Shown: one piece after another, positions 11,798-24,301 of the stretch
How the letters are laid out: each line of letters begins with the position of its first letter
Numbering within the stretch: position 1 is the stretch's first letter
Assembly (NCBI GenBank): GCA_009363875.1
Contig: CM018695.1
Span: 68,680,313-68,744,312, forward strand
DNA length: 64,000 bases
DNA from: Mikania micrantha
Lineage: Eukaryota; Streptophyta; Magnoliopsida; Asterales; Asteraceae
Reading direction: 5' to 3'
Made by a program: the position numbers and the translations under genes
Notes under the pieces: generated by a model
The model's input: only the letters and a program-made list of their open reading frames with translations
Told to the model about the DNA's origin: nothing
Database searches by the model: none

Positions 11798-12769
11798 ACA
11801 CATCACATTTACACAACACACTAGTTAAATTTTTGTTAATAAATAACAATCTATAATGTTATCTTCTAACTTCACATAGTTAACCGTGATAACTTTCGTT
11901 GTCAGTAGTTATATCGTATTGTCTTCATCGAATATGACTTGATTTGACGTTATGCATTGATCCATGTGCTTCACCAATCGTTGATCGATGATATCAATGT
12001 ACACATATAATTGCTTTGGTCATATGGAAGCATACTCCTCAAATTGGCATAGCCATTTCACATCTTGAGTTTTTATGCAAGATGAAAAACTCATATTCTA
12101 TCTTATATCTTGCTATAACAATTTTCATGAATGACTTTCAAGTTACATTACACTTCTAAGTGTGAGCCTATGCATTTGATCTGATATCGTTTACATCACC
12201 GTATTATATTGATTTAACATCTTTTATATATGATATCTGATTAACATCATTGTATCATTTGATAATAACCACATCTTTATTATAATGTAGTTTATAATTG
12301 TAAAACGAGGCAAAATTATCTAAAGTTATGTAACATATAAAATGGATTGAACATAAATGCACTTACATCAAAATTAGGGGCTAAAAATGAATAATAAAAA
12401 CTTTCCGAGATTGTGTATGGCTAAAACAATTAACTGACGTGTCTCTCACTTGACTTTTTTATAAGAGGTTTTGTGTTTGAATTCAGGCTGATGCATATTT
12501 GCTTAGATAATGTCATAAAGTTTACTTAGTTGTAGGTTTCTATTAGGATAAACTCGGATTGAAATTCCGTCTAAGATATCGCCGTACCAAACCGGAAAAA
12601 AAAAAGCATGTTTAGATGAAACTAAATTTATAAACGAGGGGCAAAAGTGAGCATTTCTTCGTTATTTGATGGATCATATGCCCCACTACACCAGCAACCG
12701 TTTTCGTCGCTCTGAAGCTCATCTCTACCAAAAGCCTGTGCATCCCACATTCATCTCCACCTAAAATCC
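11798..12769 (+). other. Upstream region of the TerC gene, possible SINE remnant
   Basis: AT-rich. At about 12424-12606 a B-box-like GTGTTTGAATTC and a terminal A-run (12596-12605) after CCGTACCAAACCGG suggest a decayed tRNA-derived SINE; no flanking duplication was found. The 5' UTR of TerC probably occupies the last 100 bases or so before 12770. Confidence 0.3.
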
Positions 12770-15700
12770 ATGAAATTAGCTTCGATAATTCAAAATGGGA
12801 TGCAACCCCTAGTTAAAATCGACACGGGGTTGCTTAGATTTTCTTCAATTTCTGCTTCAAATCAGTTTCCCAAATGGGTTAATCTTCAACTCACGAATTC
12901 CCCTAATCTTTCAGGTAATTATACTATTTGAATCTTTATGGTCATGATAATGAGCTAATAACTAGTTTTTGCTATGAAAAAATTGAACTGCAGATGGTTG
13001 TAGAAATCGGTTGCTCCGAAAATTACCGATTGTATGCGCAAAAGGAGTTGAACAAGAAGAAGAATCTGTTTCTTCAGGTGAAAGTTTGAATCTTTAATTT
13101 TTTATTTCATGTGGGAAACTGTTCATAAGCAGAACTTGGTGGTATGATTGTATGAACTGATATTGGGGTGTTTGAAAATGATTATAGTAATTTACAGTAA
13201 TAATATTAGATAATCAGTTAAGCAGTAGATTGATTCTCTTCAGAGGTTGCTAATTTTGCATTTATCTCAATAATTTGTTCATAGAGCAGCTTTTCTATGT
13301 ATCATCTGATTATCTTGAAATTAGATGATCAGAAAGTTGAATGATTACCAGTCTTAGTGTAACAATCAAAACTGATTATTGGGGCTACTGTTTGCATACA
13401 CATTCACACTCACACTCAACTACCTGATTGGAATATACACGGTTCAAACTTCAAATTAAAGCCAAGCAACAACTTCTAGGAAATTAATAAATCAATAGTT
13501 TAACCACATTCGGGCATCTTTTAAAACTTGGTTTTTGGCTTCTAGAAATATATGGTATCTCATTCAAGACTAACCTGTTGTCTAGTTATTAAAATGGGCT
13601 TCCAATTCTGTAGTATCCTAGCTCCACCACTAAAACACTATGAAAAGTTTAGCAAAAGTGGGTCAAAAAAGATATAATTACTTCTTCTTGATGTTTATAT
13701 AGGAAAAAGAATGCAGCGATGTAACCTTCTTCCCCCTTTTCATTTGTAATTTAATCTGCCCCTTCAAATGATTGTATGGTATCTCACTAGGAATTTCCAA
13801 TTAGGGCCACATTTGGTTTTATTATTATTATTTTTACACTCTCTTTAACAACTCTTCCCATTACAATTTGAAGGGCAAAATACTAGAAAGTGATGATGTT
13901 GGATACTTCTATTAGTAGAAACTTTGACTAGATGGAGGGTCAACGGACCCCCTTCACCTCCAGGCAAATCCTACATTGGTCGTGAATAGGAGAGATTCTT
14001 GGTTCATAAAAAATGTTCGTCCTCTAATATCACCAACGTGTTTTGAGCGCATTGACTGTAGATGAGGGAAGAACTCCACAGTTAAGCGTGCTCGGGTGAC
14101 AACAATCCAAAATGGGTGACCTACTTGGGAAGTTTTCACCCGAGCGACCAAAGGAAACTTCGTGAACTCTGAGTGGGAAAAGCGAACAACATTGGTAGTA
14201 AACGAGGTTGGATGTTACAAATGATATCAAACCAACTCCTTTGTCGTTTGGGATGGTGGGGCAAGCCTCATCGAAGTTGATAAGTCCCCAGGGTGTTTAG
14301 AGGGACAACTTAGCCAAATCCCACATCTGAGGACAGGATGGTGGGGCAAGCCTCATTGTGGACGATGAGTCCAAAAGGGGGTGATTGTAACACTCTAGGC
14401 AAATCTCACATTGACCTTAAATAGGAGAGATTCTTGATTTATAGAAAATTTTTGTCCTCTAATATCGCCAACGTGTTTTGGGCGCATTGGTTGCGGATGA
14501 GAGGAGAACTACGCAGTTAAGCGTGCTCGAGTGGCAACAATCCAAGATAGGGATCTCCATGGAAAATTTTCACCCTGGTAACCAAATGCAAATCCGTGAG
14601 CTCCGACTGGGAAAGCGGACAATATTGGTGGTAAACGAGGCTGGAGGTTACAAGATGAGTTGTACAAAATAAGTTATTTGAGGTGTATGAGCTGTTGTTG
14701 TTCTTGATACTGTAAAAAACTAAAATAAAAGACTAGTTCTCATATACACATGCTATTACATTGTGTCACTTATGTTTTCACGGCTAGAATGCACACCTAT
14801 ATATATATGTAAACCCTCAATGACAACAAATACTAACCAACCCTCAATGACAACAAAAATGGTGGAATGTTGAAGGCCAGAATCAGTGCTATCAAAATTT
14901 CGTTAATCTGGGCTTTTGGATTGGCAGATGATTTGTACACCATGAACTTTACTAAATAAATAATTTATTACAACATAAATTGCTATAAAAGTATGTTTAG
15001 CATGAGTGTTGGGTGTATAAATAATTTTGGTGGTGTACAAATAATTTTGTTCAATTGAAATATTGCATTTATTTCTTGATGGAAAGAGGGTAATTCTTTT
15101 TTAATTTTGTCTTCATCTTAAATACTCACTATTTGTTGCATGTTATCTTTTGTGGCAGAGAGGGAGACACCCTCTTCTAGTTCATACATTGATAATGCTA
15201 AATCCAAAAGCCATCTCATTATAGATAATGATTTAGAAGAAAAGACCAAAGATCTTGAAAACTACAAGACTTCTGTTAGAACCGTAGCTTTGTGCGTAAG
15301 TATAACCTAACTATTAGTTTACATTTTTGAAGTTATGTTTATCCTCCTCATTTTTCATTGTACTAGGTCTTTTCTGCTGTGGCATTTGGTGTTGGTCTGG
15401 GATTGAAAGATGGAATCGGGAAGGCTTCTGAATACTTTGCAGGGTATGACTTATGAGCTATTAGGTCTTTTATGAAAGAATTTTAATCATTTTAGTCATG
15501 TATTTAACTTTAAATTATATGTCCAAAAAATTTGCATTGTATGACTCAACATTCTGTTCAACAGAAATGTTTGACAGTTGATTCTTGAATGCCTAAATAG
15601 TCTTCCATAAGGACCAACAAGATAATCTTGTACACCAAAAAGAATAGCAATAATGGATAGTAACATTAACAATTTGACAATTATGCAATTTTAAACCTCC

Positions 15701-18700
15701 AAGGAAGTGGTGTAGTGGTTAAAGTGGAGGAGAGACAACCTAGAGGTCTCAAGTTCAATTCCCATTTAAGGCAATTTTCCTTGAAGGCCACCGGCCCGGT
15801 TGCTTGCGGCCGCTCTTTACATGTTCCTCTCGGTTAGTTGGGTATTAGGGGGGACCTTCGGGTTTACCATGTAAGTGGGTTTCCACAGTTGTCAAAAAAG
15901 ATTTTGCAATTTTAGTGTGAAAGTTCCCCAAAGAAAAAAGTGCAATTTTCAGGGGATGAAACTTAACATGCAAAATGGGGAAATCTTTTGACGGAGGCTG
16001 ATAGCCTTGATAAATATTTTGTTCTAATTTGTAATTTCGAAATAATTTATATATAAAAATGGTGTGTACTTTTTTTTTGGAGTAAAATAGCGTTTTAACT
16101 TTTAGTAATGGATAAATAAATAGGTGGTGAACGCTTTCTCCAAGTGTCTTTTAACGATTCTACTTGTTTGACCTGTTCTATTTTAGCTATTTTTTTATAA
16201 TATTTACCATTTAGCCATAAAAATAACCCGTATTGACCCATATCCGTGTAAATAGGTTGAAATTGCCCCTTGTAGACATCCCTATAATAGTTGCAACATT
16301 TGTGTGATGGTTGATTTATATATTTTTCTTTTATTCCTACCAAACCATCCTATCTTATCCCTGATCAATTTCTTTTTGAGATTTGCATAGGTATTTGCTC
16401 GAACAAAGCTTGTCTGTAGATAATCTTTTCGTCTTTGTTTTGATATTCAAGTACTTCAAGGTGCCACTTGCTTATCAGGTGCAGAACCTTCTAATCCAGA
16501 AAATCAGACTTTTATGTATATATAAGAAATTATTTTAAAATATAATCATTTCTTGAAAGTTATTTTATGTTCAGATTTTGTATATATCCTATCCTATCAT
16601 TGTTTGCTGTAATTGTGATTTTGTGATAACAGAATCGAGTCCTTTCATATGGCATTGCTGGTGCAATAATCTTTCGCTTGTCATTAATAATTCTTGGAAC
16701 AGCAACTCTTCAGGTCATTTCTTGCATTAAATAATATTCCACTTAGCTTATGGAAATTGCAAGATTTGGGACATATAGCTAAAGAATACTTTGTAAATTG
16801 CCTTAATTATCCTTCACTAATGACAAAATAATATTTTCTTATCGAACCAATTCAATATCACGGTTTATATGAAAAGTTGTGAATGGTGAATATTCCAGAA
16901 TGTAAATTATTGCAGTTTTCATCTATAATAACACAAACATGCTTTTATTTTCATTTCTCTTAAACTTTTCATTTAAACATATAGAGGTTTGAGGCGGTAA
17001 ACTTGCTACTGGCGTCAATACTTCTTTATTCATCATTTAAGGTATGGCTTCTATTCTTAGTTCCTTCTATGAAGGATATTACTAAAAACCACTCATGATC
17101 ACGCTATTTGTAGGATTATAAATCAGTTAATCACACATAATAAGTAATAATTATAAGACATGATATATGCCTGCTTTAGTAATTCGCGTATATCAAAGGC
17201 CATTGCTTAGATTCTTGTTATATAATTATTAATTTAACGTTTGGTTCCTTTGTTATAAGGATTCGTAGTCAGACAAAATATTAAAGGTGGTTGTTTTAAC
17301 CCATCTACTTATCAATTGGTTAATTTGGGTCATGTTTTTTTTCTCAAACGGTTTAATGAGTTAAATTCAAATTATGAGCCGTTATATTCCAGATTTAGAT
17401 CTTGTTGTATTGATATAGTTTTTAACTTCAAAAAGTATTCAACGTATTATTTATCAAAAAAAATTGACATGGATGAAAAAGGTGCTTGCTGGGCAACTTG
17501 GTTCGTTTCAACCCTTGATTAGAATTTAACCGATTTCAACTTGTGACAAAAGAATGATCCATTTCAACCCTAAACAGTTACCACTGTGCTCATTTTGTCA
17601 TCTTTATAGAAGATGATTCATGATAGAGGACAAATTGTCTAACTGGGCCTTGATCTTTTGGATGTTTAAAAATTATTACCCTTTTTGATGACAATATATC
17701 ATTCCATCCGTTTTTGTAGTTGTTTTTTGCTAGTGAAGACGATGATGACGATCTGTCAGACAATTTTATTGTGAAGACATGCCAAAAAATCATTCCAGTA
17801 ACATGTAACAATTTTATTACTCTTGAGTCTTGTCTCTTCCTATGTGAAAATTCTCTATGTTCTTGAAGTTTTAACCTTATTAGTTATATTTGATGTTCAT
17901 ATGAATTGTTTGTTTTTATTTAAAAAGCCGTTTTCATAACACAATTGTATATTAGTAGTTGTGTGATAACTTGTTACATAATGGGTAAATCTGGTATTGA
18001 TCTTATTTGCTCTTTTCCCTGTCTTGCAGCTACATATGATGGAAATAGGTTTTTTACAGTTGTGAATGGAGCTTGGAAAGTAAGTGATAGATATCAGTAT
18101 TTTTCGTTTGTTAATACGGTTAAAAATATACGCACCTACACCAAAAAGTTCAAAAATAAAAAATAAGAGAAAGAAAAGTCCTAACGCCTAATTAAACGAC
18201 ATGATGGCTGGTTCAAGAAGGTTGGGTAACCACTCAAAACGATTTGGGTTGAAACATCTTTTCTGGTATTAGTTGAAATGGGCTGGATCGAGTTGACCCA
18301 AGGTCACTTTTTTTGCGCATATATATTTTTTTCTAAATAAATATTCATAAATTATTCTTATGAATTCAATGTTGTTACGCTAATAATCTAAATTTTTTAC
18401 TAAAGTGATGTAGGAAGTTGTATGCTAGTATGTATTGGATAGACTTTGGCAACTTTAGCCCGTTTACTCATTCTCCTTTTATTGAAGTTTCTGTTTGGCC
18501 CGTTTGACCTTTTTAAAAATTAAGATCAAATACAACCTAAATCAACCCATTCGTAATTAAATGGATCGAAACACCTCTAACCCTAAAGTAATGATTATGA
18601 ATCTTTTGTTGATTCATATTCTGAATTGAAAGTATCATGTTGAATTGTTTTTTACATGGTTTCTAACAGGCATCAAACATTTTGGGCAGGCTACACCTTT

Positions 18701-21027
18701 GCTTCTCACTGTAGCAGTCATTGAACTCAGTGATATTGCATTCGCTGTATGTTTATTTTTTCCCAGACTCCAAATTTAACATTTTTAAAAAATATATTTT
18801 TATTACAATTTGAATTTATTCTATTTATACCAATCTTTATTAGGTGGACTCTATACCAGCAGTTTTTGGTGTGACAAGAGACCCCTTCATTGTTTTCTCA
18901 TCTAATTTGTTTGCTATTTTAGGTAAAAATTAGAGTTCAATGAAACCAGGGTTGACTTCTATTGACCAAAGATAATTTTATGATATAGTCTGTGTTTGAT
19001 GCAGGTTTAAGGTCTCTATATACACTGATTTCAGAAAGTATGGGAGAGTTGGAGTATCTACAGGTAAATTTTGAAACATATTATAATTTGAAACGTTTAC
19101 TGTCAGAATGACCTTTTTGCCCCTATCAAATGTTATGAATAAATTAATGGGCTTTATTTGGGCTGATCTTTAATGTTATTTTACTTTATTTTTTTGTGAA
19201 AATAACATTAAAAGCGTTGGGTTGGTCGGTTAATCAGGTATCATGAGCCGGGTGTCTCATTGGAAACAACCTTTCTATTCCTACGGAGTAGAGATAAGGC
19301 TGCTTACATCTTACCCTCCTCAGCCCTATCTTAGCTTTGCTAATGGTGGGATATACTGAGTATGATGATGATGATGATTTCCTCTTCTGGAAAGATGTTT
19401 AGCCGTTGTCAACATTACATTTTTTTTTTCACAAGTAGCCTTCATTTTAGAATTTAAGTGTTTCCCTTTATTGAAAGTACAAACAAATAGATGGTATTAT
19501 TGTGATTTTTTATTCACCAATCATCAGCATTTTAAATTTATAAAAATAAATTAAGTCGTAGATGTAGCTCAAGATTTTCTTGCAATGAAATTACTTGTTT
19601 GGCATTATCTGTGTCCATATTAATGAAACTCTTAAATCTAAAAGTTTTCAAGTTAATATTTATCGACCCTAGCTCGTTAAGGTTACTTAATAAAGCTTGA
19701 GGTCGGCTCATTTTGAGTTTTATTTCCAAAACTCGAACTAACTTTTGCAAATATTAAAGTTACCTATTTGATTGTCTATATAATAAAATTGCAAATAAAC
19801 TAATATTGGTTTGGGTCAACATTTTGGTTTCTTGGAAATCTATCTTAGATTGATTAGCTTTAACATATTATCGATTTTGATTCACAAGAACTCTCCTATT
19901 TTGTGAAAGGGTATCTTAAATAGTTGACAAAGGGTAAACAAATTCCTTGATCTTTCTGTCAAGTCAAACTTTTTAACTTATAATCCAGGTTTTAGTTAAA
20001 ATTGATGAGATTTTACCAATTTTGTCATCAGCCCGCGATTGGGATAGTTCTCGGCTTCATTGGATTCAAAATGATCCTAGATTTCTTCGGTGAGTATATC
20101 TATGATAAGGTTGTTTTGGTCATTAATGATCAAAGATAGAGGCTGCATAATGGGTGGGTTGGATTACGGGTCAAACAAGGTCAGATAAAACTAGATAGGG
20201 TTGGTTTGGGCCGCTCTAGTAACCAATTTAGCTTCTAGTTTTAAATTTTATAAATCAATAATGTCATAACTCGTAACTAAGATAATAAATTATTATTTAC
20301 AATGTGACAATACTGGTACTTTTTTTTTAATAAAACGGGTTGGGTTAGTTTGGGCTGGCCCTTCTTAAACCTCCTTTTATCCATTTTTAGAATTTTATAA
20401 TTCATTAGTGCCTTAAATATGATTAGTAAAAGGGAAAAGTGAAAATGGGCCTGTTAAGTACTTAACTTAGGTGCAAAACCCATCAAAACGACATAATTTT
20501 GATTAAATGGGTGCTTTTTAAAATTAATGGAGTGAAAATATGAAAGAAAAAAAGAATAAAAGTAATTTTTAATGAGATTTATGGAGTAAAAATAGGAAAA
20601 TTTTTATTTTTGATAAGAATTAATCAAAACTACGTCGTTTTGATGGGTTTTGTCCTCAAGTTAACCCTATATTCACTTTTCCTTTAATAAAATAAAATTA
20701 TTACAATAAGAATTGAACTTTATTTCTAATAATTCCGTCTAAGAGGTTTTATCCATTTGAATACAAACCTTTGACCCGTTTGACCTGTTGTGTTACTAGT
20801 TAAATCTTTTGCCTAAGACTGTCCCTAGTCCCTACATAAACAAAACCAAACCGTCTTAGAAATCTTGAAATCTTTTGTTGTTGTTGTTGTTGTTGTTGTT
20901 ATTATTATTATTTTTAATTATTATTTATTTTGCAGGGTTCCATGTATCGACTGAAGTTTCTCTCGGCTGTGTGGCAACGACTCTTAGTGCCGGGGTTTTG
21001 CTGAGTTTATTGAAGAAATCAGTTTAG
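12770..21027 (+). CDS. TERC: TerC-family thylakoid membrane protein, chloroplast-targeted (14 exons)
   Basis: Exons: 12770-12914, 12994-13077, 15159-15295, 15367-15443, 16391-16478, 16633-16713, 16985-17041, 17720-17804, 18030-18079, 18690-18746, 18844-18922, 19005-19063, 20032-20089, 20936-21027. All introns are GT-AG and the frame is open for 382 aa. Residues 1 to about 70 are Ser/Lys/Arg-rich, like a transit peptide. The family hallmarks are EQSLSVDNLFVF at 152 and VIELSDIAFAVDSIPA at 278, with the acidic residues expected inside the membrane, and an acidic DDDDLSD loop between helices. The hydrophobic pattern fits about seven membrane spans. The Arabidopsis plastid TerC (PDE149) is needed for thylakoid biogenesis and membrane-protein insertion. 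Start: the first ATG that joins in frame with exon 2; the transit peptide start could differ. Introns carry a Cassandra element and two SINEs. Confidence 0.93.
14062..14140 (+). ncRNA. 5S rRNA-derived block in the 5' LTR of Cassandra
   Basis: Contains the 5S internal promoter words AGTTAAGCGTGCTCGGG (box A-like, from 14081) and ATGGGTGACCTACTTGGGAAG (box C region, from about 14112) in the order of a real 5S gene. The 5' third of 5S rRNA is not recognisable, so this is not a functional rRNA gene. Confidence 0.8.
14494..14575 (+). ncRNA. 5S rRNA-derived block in the 3' LTR of Cassandra
   Basis: Second copy of the 5S-like block. AGTTAAGCGTGCTCGAG is kept from about 14515, but the box C region is more degraded (GATAGGGATCTCCATGG) than in the first copy. 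Confidence 0.7.
15694..15904 (+). mobile_element. tRNA-derived SINE in TerC intron 4
   Basis: 211 bp with Pol III A box (TGGTGTAGTGG, 15708-15718) and B box (AAGTTCAATTCC, from about 15750), flanked by a 10-bp target duplication TGCAATTTTA (15684-15693 and 15905-15914). It ends in CAAAAAAGATT. Same strand as the gene. Confidence 0.8.
19140..19377 (+). mobile_element. Au-like SINE in TerC intron 12
   Basis: The 3' half carries the Au-type SINE pattern: GGTGTCTC, then CTACGGAGTAGAGATAAGG, TACATCTTACCCTCC and GGGATATACTGAGTATGATGATG ending in (GAT)n. The 5' half (TTTACTTTATTTTTTTGTGAAAATAACATTAAAA) is shared with the SINE at 28097-28369. No clear target duplication was found, so the left end is approximate. 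Confidence 0.65.
20876..20926 (+). repeat. (TTG)n/(TTA)n microsatellite before the last TerC exon
   Basis: A run of GTT triplets passing into ATT triplets just upstream of the exon 14 acceptor, where it also serves as the T-rich tract. Confidence 0.8.
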
Positions 21028-21195
21028 CATTCTGTTAACTTAAACTTGTTGGGGATGAAAAACCCAATAGTCATGTAATTTCATTGTTTTTGAAAGAAAA
21101 TGAAAACAAGTAGCTATTTTATTTATGCAAAATTAATTAATTAATTAAATAATTAATTAATCTTTATTTTTAATGAAAACCCTGTTTTGTTTTGG

Positions 21196-21384
21196 TCAAA
21201 ATAACAACCTCTCTTTCAACTCCTCCTTTACTGGTTTAGCTTCCAATACATCGTCCCACACAATGTTGTTGATCTCATATGTGTCCAGTCCTGACCCTGG
21301 GTCCTGGGTGGCAATCCTTCCACATACAGATTCATACTTGGATCTTTGATATAGACTAAGTGAGGAATTAATCTTGACATTTCG
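21196..21384 (-). other. Possible exon fragment of an unrecognised gene
   Basis: The minus strand is open for 62 codons and ends in TGA at 21196-21198. The composition looks protein-like, for example RSKYESVCGRIATQDPG followed by a charged KPVKEELKERLLF end. No start codon or clear upstream exon was found, although a second open stretch (about 21470-21560, minus, with KVIVGGLPYATRD) lies upstream. I do not recognise the family. It could be the 3' exon of a captured or decayed gene, or chance within the TerC 3' flank. Confidence 0.3.
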
Positions 21385-21739
21385 TCAAACTTTGACGTGT
21401 GTTAACATTGGAATGTTTATCAGACTAAGTTTGTAATTCGGATTTATAATGCTTTAGATTACAGATTTACTTCGAAACCAAACTCTCCTTTGACCAAAGC
21501 ATTCTTGGTCACGTGTTGCATAAGGCAACCCACCAACGATAACCTTTCTATACACAACTACAAAGTGTTTTCTATATTTCAGCTGTGTGAAATGTTTATC
21601 ATTCTTGTGTATATATAGTTGTATTTTTGTACTTCAACAGTTTAGTCTTTGGTCTTTAGTTATTTTAACTTTAGACTTTATGAAACAACTAATAAATGAT
21701 ATTTATGTTCTGGTTATAGTCTAAAATAGAGGTGGGCAT

Positions 21740-21960
21740 CGAAACCGGTTTCAAACCCGAACCCGGGGTTCAACCCGGAACCGGACCCGGTTCCAACCCG
21801 GTCTACCCCCAACCCGGTTCCAACCCGATTGAACCCGACGGTTCCTAACCGGTTCCACATTTAAATTTTTCAAGCGGGTCCAAACCGGTTCCAACCCGAA
21901 CCGGTTCCTACCCGGTAGATAGAACCCGGTTCCAACCCGGTTTTGACCGTTTTAACCAAA
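21740..21960 (+). promoter_or_regulatory. 5' subterminal repeat cluster of the hAT element
   Basis: Dense repeats of AACCCGGTTCCAACCCG-like words, including the palindrome AACCGGTT. The same words occur near the other end (24712-24890). In Ac, clustered subterminal hexamers are transposase binding sites; that role is inferred here. Confidence 0.6.
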
Positions 21961-22201
21961 AATTCGAGTTCTAGCCGTTGAACTAGCCGTTTGGACCGAT
22001 TTCTAGCCGTTTTTTAATGTTTTTTGGTCCAAAACTTAGTATAAATTGTTGTGGCTTGGTTTAGTTTGATTACACACTTGAAAACGAACAATCTAAGCAA
22101 AAAACGCTCTCGTTTCGTACACCCGACTGCTTTACACTCTTTGTTTCGCGATCCATTTTTATTACACTCGTATTTTAAACAAGTATAACCTTGTTAAAGC
22201 A

Positions 22202-24301
22202 ATGGCTCACTCTACATCTTCTGTTGGTCAAGGTTCTAACACCGAAGTTACAGTTGTCCGTGTTCTTACGCATAGTAGGAACATGGAAATATGGTGTAAC
22301 TGGGATTTAGTTGAGATGAGTGATGGGTCTCAAAAGGCTCGTTGCAAGTATTGTGGTATGCTTCTTGCAAAAGAATCAAACACGAGTTTGAAGAAACATA
22401 TTACCAAACCATTTTGCAAGGCGTTGAAGAATGATCCAGAAAGTCAACAAACACAAATCAGTAATGATGGTGGAATTTTTCACTACAACGTAGACGAGGT
22501 TCGTGATAGAATGGCGAAGTTCGTGATTCAAGAGGCGTTGCCATTTGGACATTTCGACAACCCTCGTTTAACAAACATGATTCGAGATACGCTTCAGCCT
22601 CGTTATAATTATGTAAGTCGAAGGATGCTAAGGCGTCATTGTTTAAAAATGTGGAACAAGGCAAAAAATGATTTGATGTTATTTTTTGAAAACCTAAACA
22701 CTGGTGTAAACTTAACTACAGACGTTTGGTCTGCACCTCATGGTTTACCGGAATCGTATATTTGCGTCACCGCCCATTGGGTGGATCCCGTTTCGTGGCA
22801 AATGATGAAACGTACGATTGCGTTTGAACTTTTCCCGTATCCACATACGGCTGAATATTTGTTTCAACTATTAGATTTCGTAATAACACAATTTAAGTTG
22901 GAAAATAAACTATTTTCAATAGCATTTGATAATGCTTCAAACAACACTGCTGCAGTGGAAAAATTAAAATTAAAATACACACCATTTTGCAATGGTATAT
23001 TTTTCCACAGTCGATGTGTAGCACATATTATTAACTTAGCGGTGCAAGACGGTCTTTCTTCACCGAATCTTGAAACTTTCAAATATGGTTTTAGAAATAT
23101 GATACATGATGTTTTTAAAAAAAGTAGAAAAACATTTACCGATTACAAAAAATTGTGTAAAGATACGAACAGACCTTGTTATGGTCCTAATTGGGATGTA
23201 CCCACTCGGTGGAACTCCACTTTTAAAATGTTTGAAAGTGCTTTAAAACAAAGAGCAACTTTACAAACATTTCATACGAGTCTTTGTGAAAGTGGTTACG
23301 CCGAACAATTTTCGGACTTAGCTTGGGAGAATATTCAAGATTTAAAAGATTTTCTTGAAGCTTTTAAAACCGCCACTACAAAATTATCAGGGGTTTATTA
23401 TCCTACTAGTCCATTGGTGTTACCAGAATTGTATTTGATGACGTCAAATTTAAAAAATTTTGAAATGAAAAACCAAATGTTTGAAGAAATGATAAGTCCA
23501 ATGAAACTCAAATTAAAGAAATATTTTAAAGATTTACCACCCGTGTTTACTTGTGCCGCTGCTTTAAACCCAATTTTGAATGTTACGGGGGTTGAATGTT
23601 TGATAGACGAAATAAATGATAATTTGGATATTCATGAAGAAGATCCAAATTTTTCAAATGATGCAAAAAAAAGTTTTCAAAAAAGTTTACAAAGTATGTA
23701 TGAATTTTATTTAAATAAATATGGTCTTAATATAAACATACGTACGAGCACGAGCGCATCAAGCTCGAGTAGTAGACCTCGTGATCCGCTTCTTAGTTTA
23801 TTTAATACCGTTCGTAATGAAACGGCAAAACGACAAAGGGGTAACACCCCTTCAAGTGAGCTCGGAAGGTACAGTGGAACATATTTTGTTTCCACTTTTC
23901 AATCCGAGGATTATCACAATTTAAATCTTTTGTCATGGTGGAAAGGAAAGGAATCCGATTATCCGATTCTATCCACTATGGCACGTGATTTACTAACCGT
24001 CCAAGCTTCTACGGTAGCTTCGGAATCTGCGTTTTCTCTTAGTGGCAGGGTATTATCTTTACGAAGAACAAGACTTACTCCGGAATCAGTAGAGATGTGT
24101 ATTTGCTTAAAAGATCACTTGGACGCGATCTATCGAATTCAAAACATAACAAACCTCGAAGATGAAATCGAACTTGAAACAAGGGTACACGAAGAGGAGG
24201 TGGAGGAAGGATTATCTCCCGACATATCCGATGAAGAGCTTGCACAAGAAGCTCGTGCTCGTAAACGTACGCAAACGCAAGCGGAAACGAGCACGGAATA
24301 A
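22202..24301 (+). CDS. hAT transposase, 699 aa
   Basis: Cuts and moves the surrounding hAT element. The N-terminal BED zinc finger has Cys48, Cys51, His66 and Cys72. The RNase H-like catalytic core shows LTTDVWS (Asp174), SIAFDNASNN (Asp243), an RCVAHIINL helix, and WDVPTRWNST, typical of hAT proteins. The third acidic residue is probably Glu608 in VASESAFS. The C-terminal hAT dimerisation domain (about 575-650) includes LLSWWKGKE and LSLRRTRLTPE. The acidic then basic tail is normal. The ATG at 22202 gives a full-length family protein; a 5' leader of about 470 bp separates it from the left TIR. No stop or frameshift interrupts it. Confidence 0.95.
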   Translation: MAHSTSSVGQGSNTEVTVVRVLTHSRNMEIWCNWDLVEMSDGSQKARCKYCGMLLAKESNTSLKKHITKPFCKALKNDPESQQTQISNDGGIFHYNVDEVRDRMAKFVIQEALPFGHFDNPRLTNMIRDTLQPRYNYVSRRMLRRHCLKMWNKAKNDLMLFFENLNTGVNLTTDVWSAPHGLPESYICVTAHWVDPVSWQMMKRTIAFELFPYPHTAEYLFQLLDFVITQFKLENKLFSIAFDNASNNTAAVEKLKLKYTPFCNGIFFHSRCVAHIINLAVQDGLSSPNLETFKYGFRNMIHDVFKKSRKTFTDYKKLCKDTNRPCYGPNWDVPTRWNSTFKMFESALKQRATLQTFHTSLCESGYAEQFSDLAWENIQDLKDFLEAFKTATTKLSGVYYPTSPLVLPELYLMTSNLKNFEMKNQMFEEMISPMKLKLKKYFKDLPPVFTCAAALNPILNVTGVECLIDEINDNLDIHEEDPNFSNDAKKSFQKSLQSMYEFYLNKYGLNINIRTSTSASSSSSRPRDPLLSLFNTVRNETAKRQRGNTPSSELGRYSGTYFVSTFQSEDYHNLNLLSWWKGKESDYPILSTMARDLLTVQASTVASESAFSLSGRVLSLRRTRLTPESVEMCICLKDHLDAIYRIQNITNLEDEIELETRVHEEEVEEGLSPDISDEELAQEARARKRTQTQAETSTE

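Larger units (their letters stand above)
13951..14652 (+). mobile_element. Cassandra-type TRIM retrotransposon (5S rRNA-derived LTRs)
   Basis: Two direct repeats of about 268 bp (13951-14219 and 14386-14652) flank a 166-bp non-coding middle. Each repeat contains a block clearly derived from 5S rRNA. Right after the first repeat is a primer-binding-like TGATATCAAACC (14222-14233), close to the TGGTATCAGAGC complementary to initiator tRNA-Met. This is the layout of Cassandra, a terminal-repeat retrotransposon in miniature that codes for nothing. The second repeat starts TGTAACACT and ends GTTACA; the first has lost its TG start. It lies in TerC intron 2. AGATG follows the right end (14653) and also occurs at 13930; this may be the target duplication if the left end was rearranged. 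Confidence 0.85.

Noticed and set aside
14030..14672. Functional 5S rRNA genes
   Set aside because: Only the internal promoter half is recognisable, it is embedded in two LTR-like repeats, and the 5' third of 5S rRNA is missing. Cassandra explains it better.
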